From assembly GCA_030950285.1 (NCBI GenBank), contig JAUZRR010000037.1:1-64000 (forward strand): a DNA stretch of 64,000 nt, written 5' to 3'. The translations under genes were made by a program, and so were the position numbers. Shown piece after piece: positions 18,717 through 28,234 of the stretch; position 1 is the stretch's first letter; every line of letters starts with the position of its first letter. The notes below the pieces were generated by a model, which did no database searches, was not told where the DNA came from, and saw only the letters and a program-made list of their open reading frames with translations. This DNA comes from Planctomycetota bacterium. Lineage in GTDB: Bacteria > Planctomycetota > Phycisphaerae > Phycisphaerales > UBA1924.

Positions 18717-19579
18717 AGGACATCATTCGGTCTGGGGATCGTATGGCCGCGATGCCCGCAACGATTGTCAAGCTCACTGCCGCTATCGCACAAGGGGGCA
18801 CCGATCCAGATGAGATCGCGTCACTCATTCGGAGTGACGAGGTGCTGACGGCAGCTGTGTTGAGACGAGCCAACTCGGTGTTATATGGCGCGCAAGGCAG
18901 CACGTTCGACCTCCGTCAGAGCATCGTGCGCCTTGGCACAAAGAATCTCACCCATATCATCATGGAGCAGAAGTCCTCGGACATGTTCGCGCAGGCGGGC
19001 ACCGCGTTCGGTCTGAGCAGAGGTGCGCTGTGGCGGTCTGGCATCGGCGGCGCAATCGGTGCCGAGTTCATCGCCAAGCGGGTTCTCCCGGAAGGTAGCG
19101 AACTCGCGTACGTTGCGGGACTCATGCGGGACATCGGAAAGATCGCTCTTGAGTCGTTCTTTGGAGACCAGTACTTCAAGACGCTCGAGCCCCATATCCA
19201 TTCCAGTCGCTCTTTTGTGGAATGCGAGCGCCTCGCGCTTGGGTTCGATCATGCCGAAGTCGGCAGCGAGATGGCCCAGGCGTGGGGGCTTCCGGAGGAA
19301 CTGTCCGGCGCGATTCGTTGGCACCACGAGCCGCCTGCGCCGGGTGAGGAAGGACACGCCGTCCTCAACGACATCGTTCACGCCGCCGATGCGGTGTGTC
19401 TGTGGGCCGGCCTTGCGGTCGGGCATGACGGACTTGCCTACACCATTGCTCCCCACGTTCGCCAGAGCCTCAGGCTGAACCGCCGGGAAACAGAGAACGA
19501 GATCGCCCATGTCTGGACCGAGGCAAGAGCCATCGAAGAAGGCCTGAACGCGCCCACGGCGCAGGAGAAGATCGCGTGA
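18704..19579 (+). CDS. HDOD domain protein
   Basis: A 291-residue protein with an HDOD domain, a degenerate HD-type domain found in signalling proteins. Visible pieces are AMPATIVKLTAAIA at the N-terminus, DEIASLIRSDEVLTAAVLRR (the typical I-x-x-D-P-x-L segment), RQSIVRLGTKNLTHI and LMRDIGKIALESFFG near residue 145, where an HD motif would be. FDHAEVGSEMAQAWGLPEEL and AIRWHHEP follow and retain some HD-like histidines. There is no DNA-binding or receiver domain. It overlaps cheD and cheY, so it is translated with them; HDOD proteins occur in some chemotaxis operons, but the target here is unknown. Confidence 0.85.
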   Translation: MVSMKDIIRSGDRMAAMPATIVKLTAAIAQGGTDPDEIASLIRSDEVLTAAVLRRANSVLYGAQGSTFDLRQSIVRLGTKNLTHIIMEQKSSDMFAQAGTAFGLSRGALWRSGIGGAIGAEFIAKRVLPEGSELAYVAGLMRDIGKIALESFFGDQYFKTLEPHIHSSRSFVECERLALGFDHAEVGSEMAQAWGLPEELSGAIRWHHEPPAPGEEGHAVLNDIVHAADAVCLWAGLAVGHDGLAYTIAPHVRQSLRLNRRETENEIAHVWTEARAIEEGLNAPTAQEKIA

Positions 19580-19959
19580 GCTGCAACGTACTTATCGTTG
19601 ATGATTCCCCGATTCTGCGTAAGGCGATCACCAAGGTCGTTAAGCTCGCGGGGATCTCCGAGGATCACATCCACGAGGCTGGCAACGGGCGGGAGGCCCT
19701 CGACGTCCTCGAATCCGTCTGGGTCGATCTTGTGCTGCTCGACCTCAACATGCCCGTCATGGACGGCGAAGAGTTCGCCAAACGCATGCACGAGAGAGAT
19801 GATCTCGGTCATGTGGCCATTGTTATCGTCAGCACAGAATCAAACCGGGAGCGGCTTGACCGCATGAAGAGCTATGGCGTTGTCGAAGCCCTCCACAAGC
19901 CGTTCGAGCCCGAAGAGTTGTGCCGCCTTATATCGAAAGTACTGGGAGTGAAACTGTGA
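19576..19959 (+). CDS. cheY: CheY-like response regulator, second copy
   Basis: A 127-residue single receiver domain: acidic pair at 9-10, phosphoacceptor Asp56 in LVLLDLNMPVMDG, serine in IVSTES, and lysine in HKPFEP. It starts with GTG within the stop of the HDOD gene (GTGA) and its own stop overlaps the GTG of the following CheX-like gene, so all three are translationally coupled. Pairing with a CheX repeats the layout of the minus-strand operon, suggesting that each CheY has its own phosphatase. Confidence 0.9.
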   Translation: MSCNVLIVDDSPILRKAITKVVKLAGISEDHIHEAGNGREALDVLESVWVDLVLLDLNMPVMDGEEFAKRMHERDDLGHVAIVIVSTESNRERLDRMKSYGVVEALHKPFEPEELCRLISKVLGVKL

Positions 19960-20423
19960 ATGTGATACCAACTGAACGATTGGCCGAGATGGTGACCGAC
20001 GCCCTCGAACGTACCTGTTTCATGATCAGCGATCCCTCCGACGCCGACGCGATTGCGAGCAACGGGTACACGCTCACCCACGGCGCTCGTATCGCTTATG
20101 ACGGGCCTGACACAGGGTTCGTCTACGTCGTCGCATCCGATGGCTTTCTGGAAGAGCTCGCGTCCAGCCTGCTCGGGTGCGAGCCTGAAGAGATCAACCT
20201 CGATGTCGACGGCCGAGACGCAATCAAAGAGCTTGCCAACATCATGGGCGGCTCAGTGACACTCGAGCTCGGTGGTGATGAGTCCGAGTACCGCCTGGGT
20301 CTGCCGGAACAGTCCGAGATGGCCGATCCGGGCGGCGGTACCGACATCTTCATCGAAAGCATGGCCGGAGCACTCCGTGTCTGCTGGATGCCAACCGACG
20401 GCCAGAACGCTCTGGCCGCCTGA
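19956..20423 (+). CDS. CheX-like protein, second copy
   Basis: A 155-residue CheC/CheX-fold protein. The phosphatase signature E-x-x-N is in DAIKELANIMGGSVTLEL and an upstream segment, TGFVYVVASDGFLEELASSL, matches the central strands. It is more divergent from CheX than the copy at 11195: the N-terminal helix (RLAEMVTDALERTCFMI) resembles it, but the middle is shorter. I chose GTG 19956 because it overlaps the cheY stop (GTGA) and begins at the first family helix. The likely role is CheY-P phosphatase or CheD partner. Confidence 0.78.
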   Translation: MNVIPTERLAEMVTDALERTCFMISDPSDADAIASNGYTLTHGARIAYDGPDTGFVYVVASDGFLEELASSLLGCEPEEINLDVDGRDAIKELANIMGGSVTLELGGDESEYRLGLPEQSEMADPGGGTDIFIESMAGALRVCWMPTDGQNALAA

Positions 20424-20466
20424 GAGTACGACCGATGCACAAGGTCCCCAGCGTGGAGGAAAACGT

Positions 20467-21543
20467 ATGTCACCCCCCGTCCGCGTCCTGATCGTTGACG
20501 ACTCGTCGATTGTTCGGCGTGTGTTGACTGAACAGCTCTCTCGCCAGCCGGATATCGAGGTGGTCGGCACGGCGCCCGATCCTTATATCGCACGAGAAAA
20601 GATTCTGGCTCTCAGCCCCGATGTTATTACGCTCGACATCGAGATGCCTCGGATGGACGGCCTGAGCTTCCTCAAGAAGCTCATGAAGTATCATCCCGTG
20701 CCGGCGATTATCCTCTCCTCGATTGCCGGGCGGGGTTCTGACATGGCGATAGAGTGCCTGGAAGCCGGAGCCGTAGACGTCCTTTCCAAACCGAACGGCT
20801 CAACGTCTGTGGGCGCCGTGGCCGCAAGGCTTGGGGATATTATCAGAGGTATCCGTGATGTTCGCGTCGGATGTATCAATGCCTCGCGTTCCGATTCTGC
20901 GATCAAGACAGTCAGCCCACCCTCAACATCCTCCTCTCCCAGCAATACACGCCCGAGCAGAAGTATCATTGCGATCGGAGCATCCACCGGAGGCACCGAG
21001 GCGCTCCGCGACGTCCTCGCCAAACTTCCATCTGACCTTCCCGGTATCGTCATTGTTCAGCACATGCCCGCCGGGTTTACCGGTGCATTCGCAAGGCGGC
21101 TCAACGGGCTCTGCCAGATGGAGGTTCGAGAAGCCGTGGACGGGGATCACATTTGCAGCGGGACTGCGCTCATTGCACCGGGCGATACCCAGATGAAAGT
21201 TGTCCGCAACGACGCCGGTTGGGGGGTCCGTGTCTTCGACGGTCCAAGAGTGTGCCGCCACAAGCCTTCCGTCGAGGTGCTCTTCACCTCGGTCGCCGAG
21301 GCCGCTGGAAAGCATGCCACCGGCATCATCATGACCGGCATGGGCAACGACGGCGCTCGCGGACTCCGAACCATGAAGGACGCAGGGGCCTACACCATCG
21401 CTCAGGATGAGAAATCTTGCGTGGTCTTCGGCATGCCAAGAGAGGCAATCGAGGCCGGGGGCGCTACAGATATAGTGCCCCTTGACAAGATCGCCCGGCG
21501 GGTCATCGAGAAGGCCAAAGGGTCGGTCAGATCGGCCGCCTGA
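20467..21543 (+). CDS. cheB: chemotaxis response regulator protein-glutamate methylesterase CheB
   Basis: A 358-residue two-domain protein: an N-terminal receiver with Asp57 (ITLDIEMPRMDG), a serine-rich linker near 150-165, then the methylesterase with serine in IGASTGGTEAL, histidine in IVQHMPAGF and aspartate in GMGNDGARGL. It removes methyl groups from receptors when phosphorylated by CheA. GGAGG at 20455-20459 sits 7 bases before ATG 20467. It is the last gene of the plus-strand chemotaxis operon, 43 bases after the second cheX. Confidence 0.95.
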   Translation: MSPPVRVLIVDDSSIVRRVLTEQLSRQPDIEVVGTAPDPYIAREKILALSPDVITLDIEMPRMDGLSFLKKLMKYHPVPAIILSSIAGRGSDMAIECLEAGAVDVLSKPNGSTSVGAVAARLGDIIRGIRDVRVGCINASRSDSAIKTVSPPSTSSSPSNTRPSRSIIAIGASTGGTEALRDVLAKLPSDLPGIVIVQHMPAGFTGAFARRLNGLCQMEVREAVDGDHICSGTALIAPGDTQMKVVRNDAGWGVRVFDGPRVCRHKPSVEVLFTSVAEAAGKHATGIIMTGMGNDGARGLRTMKDAGAYTIAQDEKSCVVFGMPREAIEAGGATDIVPLDKIARRVIEKAKGSVRSAA

Positions 21544-21651
21544 GCTCTTGTCACGTGGAGGTCCCGTGGTTCGGAGGGCTGCCACGAAATCGAGGCGGGC
21601 ACTTTCCGAACAATCGGTGGTCATACGGTTCACGGACCACGGAGGATCCTC

Positions 21652-22965
21652 ATGCGCACTATGCAACGACTGATCTGCGGCTTGCTGATGACCTGCGGCA
21701 CGCTCGCTACCGCGCAAACCGAGTCGCCCTACGTTCGAGTGGTTGACACCGACGACGGTGCCGTTCGGCTGGATGTCGCGGTGCGCACACTGGTTCCCAT
21801 CAACGCCGCCGGCCCGATCGTCCACCTCGTCGGCGCGATCCATATCGCCGATGCGCCCTTCTATACCAACGTCCAGAGCTTTCTTGACGTCCACGACGTC
21901 GTGCTCTACGAGGGCGTAGGCGGCGGCCTGGAATCGGTCGAAGAGCCCACCGGCGGCGATGAAGCGGCTGCGCTGACCACGGCGCGGCGGCTTGTGTTCC
22001 TCGCCATGCTCAGCGACGTCGCGGCGATCGAGACGGGGCAACGCCCTAGGTCCACCGAAGACCTCGCCGACACGTTCGGAGGTGCGGTTCGCGATCTTGT
22101 CTCGACCGCTTCCCGTGACGGCTGGGGTCGCGACGTGCTCTTCGACGCCGACGGATTTGATGCGGTCAGTCTCGGTGCCGACGCCAAGGTTGGCGGCACC
22201 GGCGCAGACTCCGACATCCACGGCCGCGCGTTGCTCGACAACCCGCCGGTCATCGTTCCAGACCCCGCCGCGGCCGGGCTTCAGCGAGACCTGGCCGACG
22301 CGCTCGGGCTCACCTTCCAACTCGACGGCATCGACTACTCACACCCGAACTGGCGCAACAGCGACATGAACTTTGCCGAGATTCAGGAAGCACTCGGCGG
22401 CCCGCCCGCAACGGAGGCAAGACCCGGCACTGGGGATGGCGCTCGGCAGCCTCGATCCGGCGCCGGCGAGCCGCCCGAGAAAGCACAAGCCGCCGAAGCA
22501 CTCTTCAAGACGCTCAGCGGCGAATCGTTCCTCGCCAAAGTCTCCGGCTTCCTGCTCAAGACCCTCGGCTCCTCGCCGCAAGGCCGCGCGCTTGTCAAAA
22601 TCATGCTCGCCGAGACCCTTACCCAAGCCGAAGCGCTGCTGGGCGCGCAGCCCGGCCCATTGGGCGATCTCATGGATGTCATTATCGAAGACCGAAACCG
22701 CACCGTCATAGGCGATCTGCGCGACATCATCCGCGACGAGCCCGGCGTCAAGACGGTTGCCATCTTCTACGGCGCCGGCCACTTCGGCGACCTCGAAGCC
22801 CGCATCAACGACGATCTCGGCTACGAATACGAAGGCACGCTCTGGATCCCAGCGATGACCATCAACCTCGAAAACGCCGGGCTCAACGCCGCCCAGGTCG
22901 GCATGTACCGAACCATGATGCGCCGCATGCTCGAGTCCCAGCTCAAAGCCGTCAAGAAAGACTGA
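21652..22965 (+). CDS. TraB/GumN (TIKI-like) family exported protein
   Basis: A 437-residue protein with an N-terminal signal peptide (about 1-21, ending TLATAQ). It carries the TraB/GumN hallmarks: VHLVGAIHIADAPFY near residue 60, VVLYEGVGGG near 85 and FYGAGHFGDLEARI near 365, the conserved H and E/G residues of the putative metal-dependent peptidase or hydrolase fold. A polar insertion of about 50 residues (260-310) interrupts the fold. Eukaryotic TIKI relatives are proteases; bacterial members are largely uncharacterised. It follows cheB by 108 bases but looks unrelated to chemotaxis. Confidence 0.72.
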   Translation: MRTMQRLICGLLMTCGTLATAQTESPYVRVVDTDDGAVRLDVAVRTLVPINAAGPIVHLVGAIHIADAPFYTNVQSFLDVHDVVLYEGVGGGLESVEEPTGGDEAAALTTARRLVFLAMLSDVAAIETGQRPRSTEDLADTFGGAVRDLVSTASRDGWGRDVLFDADGFDAVSLGADAKVGGTGADSDIHGRALLDNPPVIVPDPAAAGLQRDLADALGLTFQLDGIDYSHPNWRNSDMNFAEIQEALGGPPATEARPGTGDGARQPRSGAGEPPEKAQAAEALFKTLSGESFLAKVSGFLLKTLGSSPQGRALVKIMLAETLTQAEALLGAQPGPLGDLMDVIIEDRNRTVIGDLRDIIRDEPGVKTVAIFYGAGHFGDLEARINDDLGYEYEGTLWIPAMTINLENAGLNAAQVGMYRTMMRRMLESQLKAVKKD

Positions 22966-23027
22966 CCCGATCGAGCATCTTCAAAGAACCCCTCGCGTCA
23001 TCGAATCCCTCGCGTTACATCATTTAT

Positions 23028-23053
23028 AGAGCCCCTCGCGCAAGCGAGGGGAC
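23028..23053 (+). repeat. palindromic repeat, copy 1
   Basis: A 26-base element starting AGAGCCCCTCGCGC and ending AAGCGAGGGGAC. CCCCTCGC pairs with GCGAGGGG around a short GCAA-type loop, so RNA or single-stranded DNA would form a stable hairpin. It lies between the TraB-like gene and the convergent ispG. Degenerate half-copies (CCCCTCGCG and CCCTCGCG) lie just upstream in 22988-23013. Confidence 0.8.
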
Positions 23054-23098
23054 GGCGTCTCAAGCCACACCCGAACCCACAACGCAGAGCACGCGACT

Positions 23099-24409
23099 CT
23101 AACTCTCCCGGATCGTCAATGGCGTCACCCCCGAGCGCATCCGCTCGGCCGCCATCTTCTCCCACCCAGAGCCCAGCTCCCCGACCGGATCAGGAGGCAC
23201 GATCTCCACCCGCTTCTCGCCGAGCTTCACCTCGCCGGATTCAACCCGCGACTGGAACGCTTTGCACTCATCGAGCAGCCGATCGAGAATCTCTCCCTCC
23301 GGCACGTTCGCCACCCGCTCACCCTGTACATAGATAATCCCGCGCCGATTCCCCGCAAAAACAGCCACATCCGCGCCCTCAGCCTCCCCGGGGCCGTTCA
23401 CCACACACCCCATCACCGCGACCTTCATCGGCACGATGATCTCGTCGGCGAGCTTGTCCCGGACCTCCTGAATCAGCGTGAACAGGTCCACCTGAATCCG
23501 GCCGCACGTCGGGCAGGCGATCAACTCCGCGCCCTTGCGCTCGCGCAGGTCGAGTGACCACAACAGCTCCAGCCCGTCCTCGACCTCGTGCACCGGATCG
23601 CTCGCGTAGCTGATGCGGATCGTGTCCCCGATGCCGTTGGACAGCAGCGTCCCCAGCGCCGCGACCGACCGGATACACCCCGTCTCCTTCGGCCCCGCGT
23701 GCGTCACGCCCAGGTGCAGCGGGTGGTCAAACCGCGCCGCGATCTCTGTGTACGCATCAATCACAATCGGCGCGCTCATACTCTTGGCACTGATCGCAAC
23801 GTCAAAGAACTCGCGTTCGTAGAAGATGTCAAGGTACTCTTCGAGCTTGGCGATCATGATCGCCAGCAGGTAGCCGTGCTTGTGATCGCCGAACACCGCG
23901 CCGAGCTCTTTTGCACGTTTCTGCTTGTCTTTGCGCTCGATGATGGAGCCTTCGTTCACCCCGATGCGGATAGGGATACCCTTCCCGCCGTTCGCGCCTT
24001 TGCAGGCGTCGATCACCGCGTTGACATGATCCCGATCGCTGATATTGCCCGGGTTCAGCCGAATCTTGTGGACCCCGGCTTCGACCGCCTCGAGCGCCCG
24101 CTTGAAGTGAAAGTGGACATCGGCCACGATCGGCACGCTGGTCTGGTTCAGGATTTCCGCCAGCGCCTCGGTGTCCTTGCGCTCCGGCACCGCGACCCGC
24201 ACGATGTCCGCCCCGGCCGCCTGCATCCGGTGAATCTCCGCGACGCACCTGTCGATGTCGTGGGTGTACCCCGCGGTCATCGTCTGCACGCTGACCGGAG
24301 CCGGCGTCGATGCATTCCCCCGTGAGTCCGGCTTGCCCCCCCCGATCTGGACAACCCCGGTCCGATCGTTGCCGACAAAGATAGGGCGCGTTGAAAGGCG
24401 GTGCTGCAT
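23099..24409 (-). CDS. ispG: 4-hydroxy-3-methylbut-2-enyl diphosphate synthase IspG (GcpE)
   Basis: A 436-residue iron-sulfur enzyme of the MEP isoprenoid pathway. It makes HMBPP from methylerythritol cyclodiphosphate. The N-terminal TIM barrel has VGGG-like Q-x-GGG, SVQTMTAGYTHD, PIVADVHFHFKRAL and IRLNPGNISD; the C-terminal domain has the [4Fe-4S] ligands in CPTCGR and MGCVVNGPGEAEGADV and the closing glutamate region. Length is that of the bacterial two-domain form plus a modest N-terminal lead. I prefer ATG 24409, with AGGA 8 bases before it, over the TTG six codons earlier. Confidence 0.95.
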   Translation of the reverse strand: MQHRLSTRPIFVGNDRTGVVQIGGGKPDSRGNASTPAPVSVQTMTAGYTHDIDRCVAEIHRMQAAGADIVRVAVPERKDTEALAEILNQTSVPIVADVHFHFKRALEAVEAGVHKIRLNPGNISDRDHVNAVIDACKGANGGKGIPIRIGVNEGSIIERKDKQKRAKELGAVFGDHKHGYLLAIMIAKLEEYLDIFYEREFFDVAISAKSMSAPIVIDAYTEIAARFDHPLHLGVTHAGPKETGCIRSVAALGTLLSNGIGDTIRISYASDPVHEVEDGLELLWSLDLRERKGAELIACPTCGRIQVDLFTLIQEVRDKLADEIIVPMKVAVMGCVVNGPGEAEGADVAVFAGNRRGIIYVQGERVANVPEGEILDRLLDECKAFQSRVESGEVKLGEKRVEIVPPDPVGELGSGWEKMAAERMRSGVTPLTIRES

Positions 24410-24613
24410 GGCAGATCCTAGGAACAAAGAGAGCCCCGGGCGTCAGCGCCAGGCCAGGCCGCACGCGCCCGAACCCGTGCGATTCACAGCGGTACACTTC
24501 CCAAATGCTCTCGCTCGCTCCGGGTTGAGATCGACTAACCTTTCCGCTCCGGATATCCGATACGCTGCATAGGTCAGCACCCTTCGATTCAAGCCCCACC
24601 AACGAGGCCCCCC

Positions 24614-25108
24614 GTGATCGACTACCGCAAGATCACAACCAAAGATCCCCTCTACACCCAGCTCTGCGAGCTGCGCGAAGCGGTCCTGCTCCGCCCGCTC
24701 GGCAAAGACATGGCATGGTTCCGCGACCGCTACCGCCAGGTCGACGACCACGCCGAGTTCTTCGTCGCGGTCATCGACCACCCCAGCGGCCAGCGCGTTG
24801 TCGGCGGCGTGCTGCTTGTCCCCGACTATCCAGACCCCGGCGTCGGCAAACTCGTCCAGATGGCTGTCGATCCCCAGCGCCAGGGCGAGGGCATCGGCCG
24901 CCGGCTGGTCATCGAGCTCGAATCAAGAGCCTTCGGCGAGATCGGCCTCCGCGAAGTCTTCTGCCACGCCCAGGACACCGCGATCGGCTTCTACGAACGC
25001 CTCGGCTGGCAGACCGACCCCGTCGAGTTCCAGGAAGCCGGCATCCCGCACCACCGCATGTGGATCGCCCAGCCAGCCGACGCAAAGACCCAACCAACCA
25101 CCGCCTGA
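24614..25108 (+). CDS. GNAT family N-acetyltransferase
   Basis: A 164-residue GNAT-fold protein. YRKITTKDPLYTQLCELR is the N-terminal strand-helix typical of ElaA-like members; the acetyl-CoA loop is QMAVDPQRQGEGIGRRLV near residue 85, followed by VFCHAQDTAIGFYERLGW. The substrate cannot be inferred. It starts at GTG, divergent from ispG, with about 200 bases between. The last 15 residues are a polar tail. Confidence 0.85.
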   Translation: MIDYRKITTKDPLYTQLCELREAVLLRPLGKDMAWFRDRYRQVDDHAEFFVAVIDHPSGQRVVGGVLLVPDYPDPGVGKLVQMAVDPQRQGEGIGRRLVIELESRAFGEIGLREVFCHAQDTAIGFYERLGWQTDPVEFQEAGIPHHRMWIAQPADAKTQPTTA

Positions 25109-25181
25109 AACCGTTTCTCACGCCGGACTTCCTCTCGCACACAATATCGGATAGACTTCTCCATGTTCGGAGGTGTCCTCG

Positions 25182-25628
25182 ATGGCCGACATCCGTAAAT
25201 CGTTCCAGAAAGCCGGCTTGCGGCACACCCGCCAACGCGAAGCCGTCTTCGCTGCCCTCTGCGCCACCAACGCCCACCCCACCGCAGAAGAACTCTTCGA
25301 GATGGTCCGAGAGTGCGAGCCCGGGCTCAGCCTCGCCACGGTCTACAACTCGCTCGACGCCCTCACCGACGCCCGCCTCTGCCAACGCCTCCCCAGCAAC
25401 GGCGGCCCCATCCGCTACGACGCCGACCTCCGCCAACACGTCCACCTCGTTCTCCCAGATGGCAGGGTGCTCGACGTGCCCGACCACCTGGCAAGTCAGG
25501 TGCTCGACTCGCTCCCCGAGGGTTTCGCCGATCGGCTCGAAGCCTGTTGCGGCATTCCAGTAGGTTCCCTGGGTATTCAGCTCGTCGCGTCTGAACCGAT
25601 TCAGACGAAACCCGCTCGCGATCATTGA
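25182..25628 (+). CDS. Fur/PerR family transcriptional regulator
   Basis: A 148-residue winged-helix regulator: GLRHTRQREAVFAALCAT and HPTAEELFEM are the DNA-binding helices and SLATVYNSLDAL the recognition segment. The dimerisation half is shortened: Fur's HHDH-like region is replaced by LRQHVHLVLPDG, and the paired CxxC motifs that bind structural zinc are absent. It therefore belongs to the family but its metal or ligand specificity is unclear. CGGAGG at 25168-25173 lies 8 bases before ATG 25182; a GTG three codons earlier overlaps the ribosome site and is less likely. Confidence 0.85.
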   Translation: MADIRKSFQKAGLRHTRQREAVFAALCATNAHPTAEELFEMVRECEPGLSLATVYNSLDALTDARLCQRLPSNGGPIRYDADLRQHVHLVLPDGRVLDVPDHLASQVLDSLPEGFADRLEACCGIPVGSLGIQLVASEPIQTKPARDH

Positions 25629-25724
25629 AAACCACTGGATTCACCGTCCGGCAACGCCGATCCGATGTTCGGGCCGACCCCGCGCAACCTCGCGTGCCTT
25701 TCCCGGCCCGGACGGAGCATTGCT

Positions 25725-26138
25725 GTGCAAGAGCTGACCGGAAACCCGAGTGACCGCCGAGCCGACACCAGATTCCCCCTCAAACCCATGTATTCGGGCA
25801 TCGAGGTCAAACTCACCGGCGAAGAAGAGGCTGCGCCCTTCGAGGGGCACGCCTACGACATCTCCCGTGGAGGCGTGAACTTCGAACTCGACCAGGCGAT
25901 CGAGCCCGGCACCCCCATCTACCTCAAGCTCACCCTCCCCGAGTGGCTCCTCGGCCTCGTCGACGGCAGCGCCGACCTCACCAGCGTCCAGATCAAGGGC
26001 ACCGTCGTCTGGAAAGACGACGACGGCGTCCCAGGCCCCGTCCGCATGGCTGCCACCTTCCAGAGCTTCGGCACCATCGCCGAGCGGGAACTCTTCCTCC
26101 GCACCCTCAAAAGCCACCAATACGCCGTCGCGGCGTAG
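25725..26138 (+). CDS. PilZ domain protein
   Basis: A 137-residue single-domain protein. The c-di-GMP-binding signature is complete: DRRADTRFPL (R-x-x-x-R) at residues about 11-20 and YDISRGGVNFEL (D/N-x-S-x-x-G) near 45. A beta-barrel remainder with TVVWKDDDG and RMAATFQSF follows. It may link c-di-GMP to motility or surface growth, but its gene is not next to the flagellar locus. GTG 25725 is chosen because ACGGAG lies about 8 bases upstream and the signature follows; the frame is open for 20 more codons upstream. Confidence 0.85.
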   Translation: MQELTGNPSDRRADTRFPLKPMYSGIEVKLTGEEEAAPFEGHAYDISRGGVNFELDQAIEPGTPIYLKLTLPEWLLGLVDGSADLTSVQIKGTVVWKDDDGVPGPVRMAATFQSFGTIAERELFLRTLKSHQYAVAA

Positions 26139-26159
26139 AACCCTCCGGACTCGGTGTGA

Positions 26160-27419
<1,260 letters not shown>

Positions 27420-27464
27420 GCTTCGCGCGGCAGTTCTTCTCCTTACTCGTATCGGTTGCTTCTT

Positions 27465-27490
27465 GTCCCCTCGCTTGCGCGAAGGGCTCT
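27465..27490 (-). repeat. palindromic repeat, copy 5 (inverted)
   Basis: A minus-strand copy (GTCCCCTCGCTTGCGCG then AAGGGCTCT on the plus strand, with one mismatch in the stem). It is paired head-on with copy 6, 26 bases away, just after obgE and before the convergent rRNA methyltransferase gene. Confidence 0.8.
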
Positions 27491-27516
27491 ACTGCGTGTG
27501 GCGTTTCTCCATGGAT

Positions 27517-27542
27517 AGAGCCCCTCGCGCAAGCGAGGGGAC
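27517..27542 (+). repeat. palindromic repeat, copy 6
   Basis: Identical to copies 1 and 3 over 26 bases. With copy 5 it forms the second inverted pair. Its position between convergent genes would suit a bidirectional transcription terminator or a mobile REP-like element. Confidence 0.85.
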
Positions 27543-27609
27543 AACGCCGACCAGACGGGATAAAAAACGACGACAGTACAAGCTCCACGGGTCGTGGCCG
27601 CGACGCACA

Positions 27610-28230
27610 CTACACCCGCTCAAGCAACACCAGAAACTCGGTGTTCCCTTTCGCCGCGCCTTTGCCGGCTTTGCCCCCCTTGATCGGGCTCTGCACCATC
27701 CCGAGCGCCCGAACACCAAACACCGGGAGCCTTTCGACAACCTCACGCGCTACCCGCTCTGCCTCGGCTTCATCCAGCGGCTCGACCTTCTGCCCCCGCG
27801 TCACCCGCGTCCGCGGCATCTCATAGTGCGGCTTGATGAGGCTGATGATCCGCCCGCTCGCCGCGAGCCAACGCAGTGCCGCGGGGATCGCCCGCTCCTG
27901 CCTGGTCCAGCCCAGATCGATCACCACCAGCTCGACCCCGCCCCCGAGGTCATCGGGCAGCTGGGCGTGCAGCGCGTTGGTGCGTTCGATCACCCGCACC
28001 CGGCTGTCGTTGCGGAGCTTCCACGCAAACTCGCCGTACGCGGTGTCCACGCTGTAGACCGACGCCGCGCCGGCCTGCAACAGGCAATCGGTAAACCCGC
28101 CCGTCGAAGCGCCCAGGTCAGCGCACCGCAGCCCGGTCGGGTCGAGCCCGAACGTCTCCAGCGCGTGACGCAGCTTGAGCCCCCCCCGGCTGACGTAAGG
28201 GTTCTCCGGCTCGCTCGTGTTGCGTGACAT
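27610..28230 (-). CDS. TlyA-like rRNA methyltransferase lacking the S4 domain
   Basis: A 206-residue FtsJ-fold S-adenosylmethionine methyltransferase, matching TlyA (16S/23S rRNA 2'-O-methyltransferase and haemolysin family) from the PYVSRGGLKL motif onward: ADLGASTGGFTDCLLQAGA is the SAM site, WKLRND follows, and LIKPHYE holds the catalytic lysine. The N-terminal S4 RNA-binding domain of ordinary TlyA is absent: only about ten residues precede YVSRGG. The usual DVSFIS segment is IDLGWT. ATG 28230 starts 4 bases after the lpxI stop, so the two are co-transcribed. It may modify RNA with a helper protein or a different substrate. Confidence 0.85.
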   Translation of the reverse strand: MSRNTSEPENPYVSRGGLKLRHALETFGLDPTGLRCADLGASTGGFTDCLLQAGAASVYSVDTAYGEFAWKLRNDSRVRVIERTNALHAQLPDDLGGGVELVVIDLGWTRQERAIPAALRWLAASGRIISLIKPHYEMPRTRVTRGQKVEPLDEAEAERVAREVVERLPVFGVRALGMVQSPIKGGKAGKGAAKGNTEFLVLLERV

Positions 28231-28234
28231 ACGT

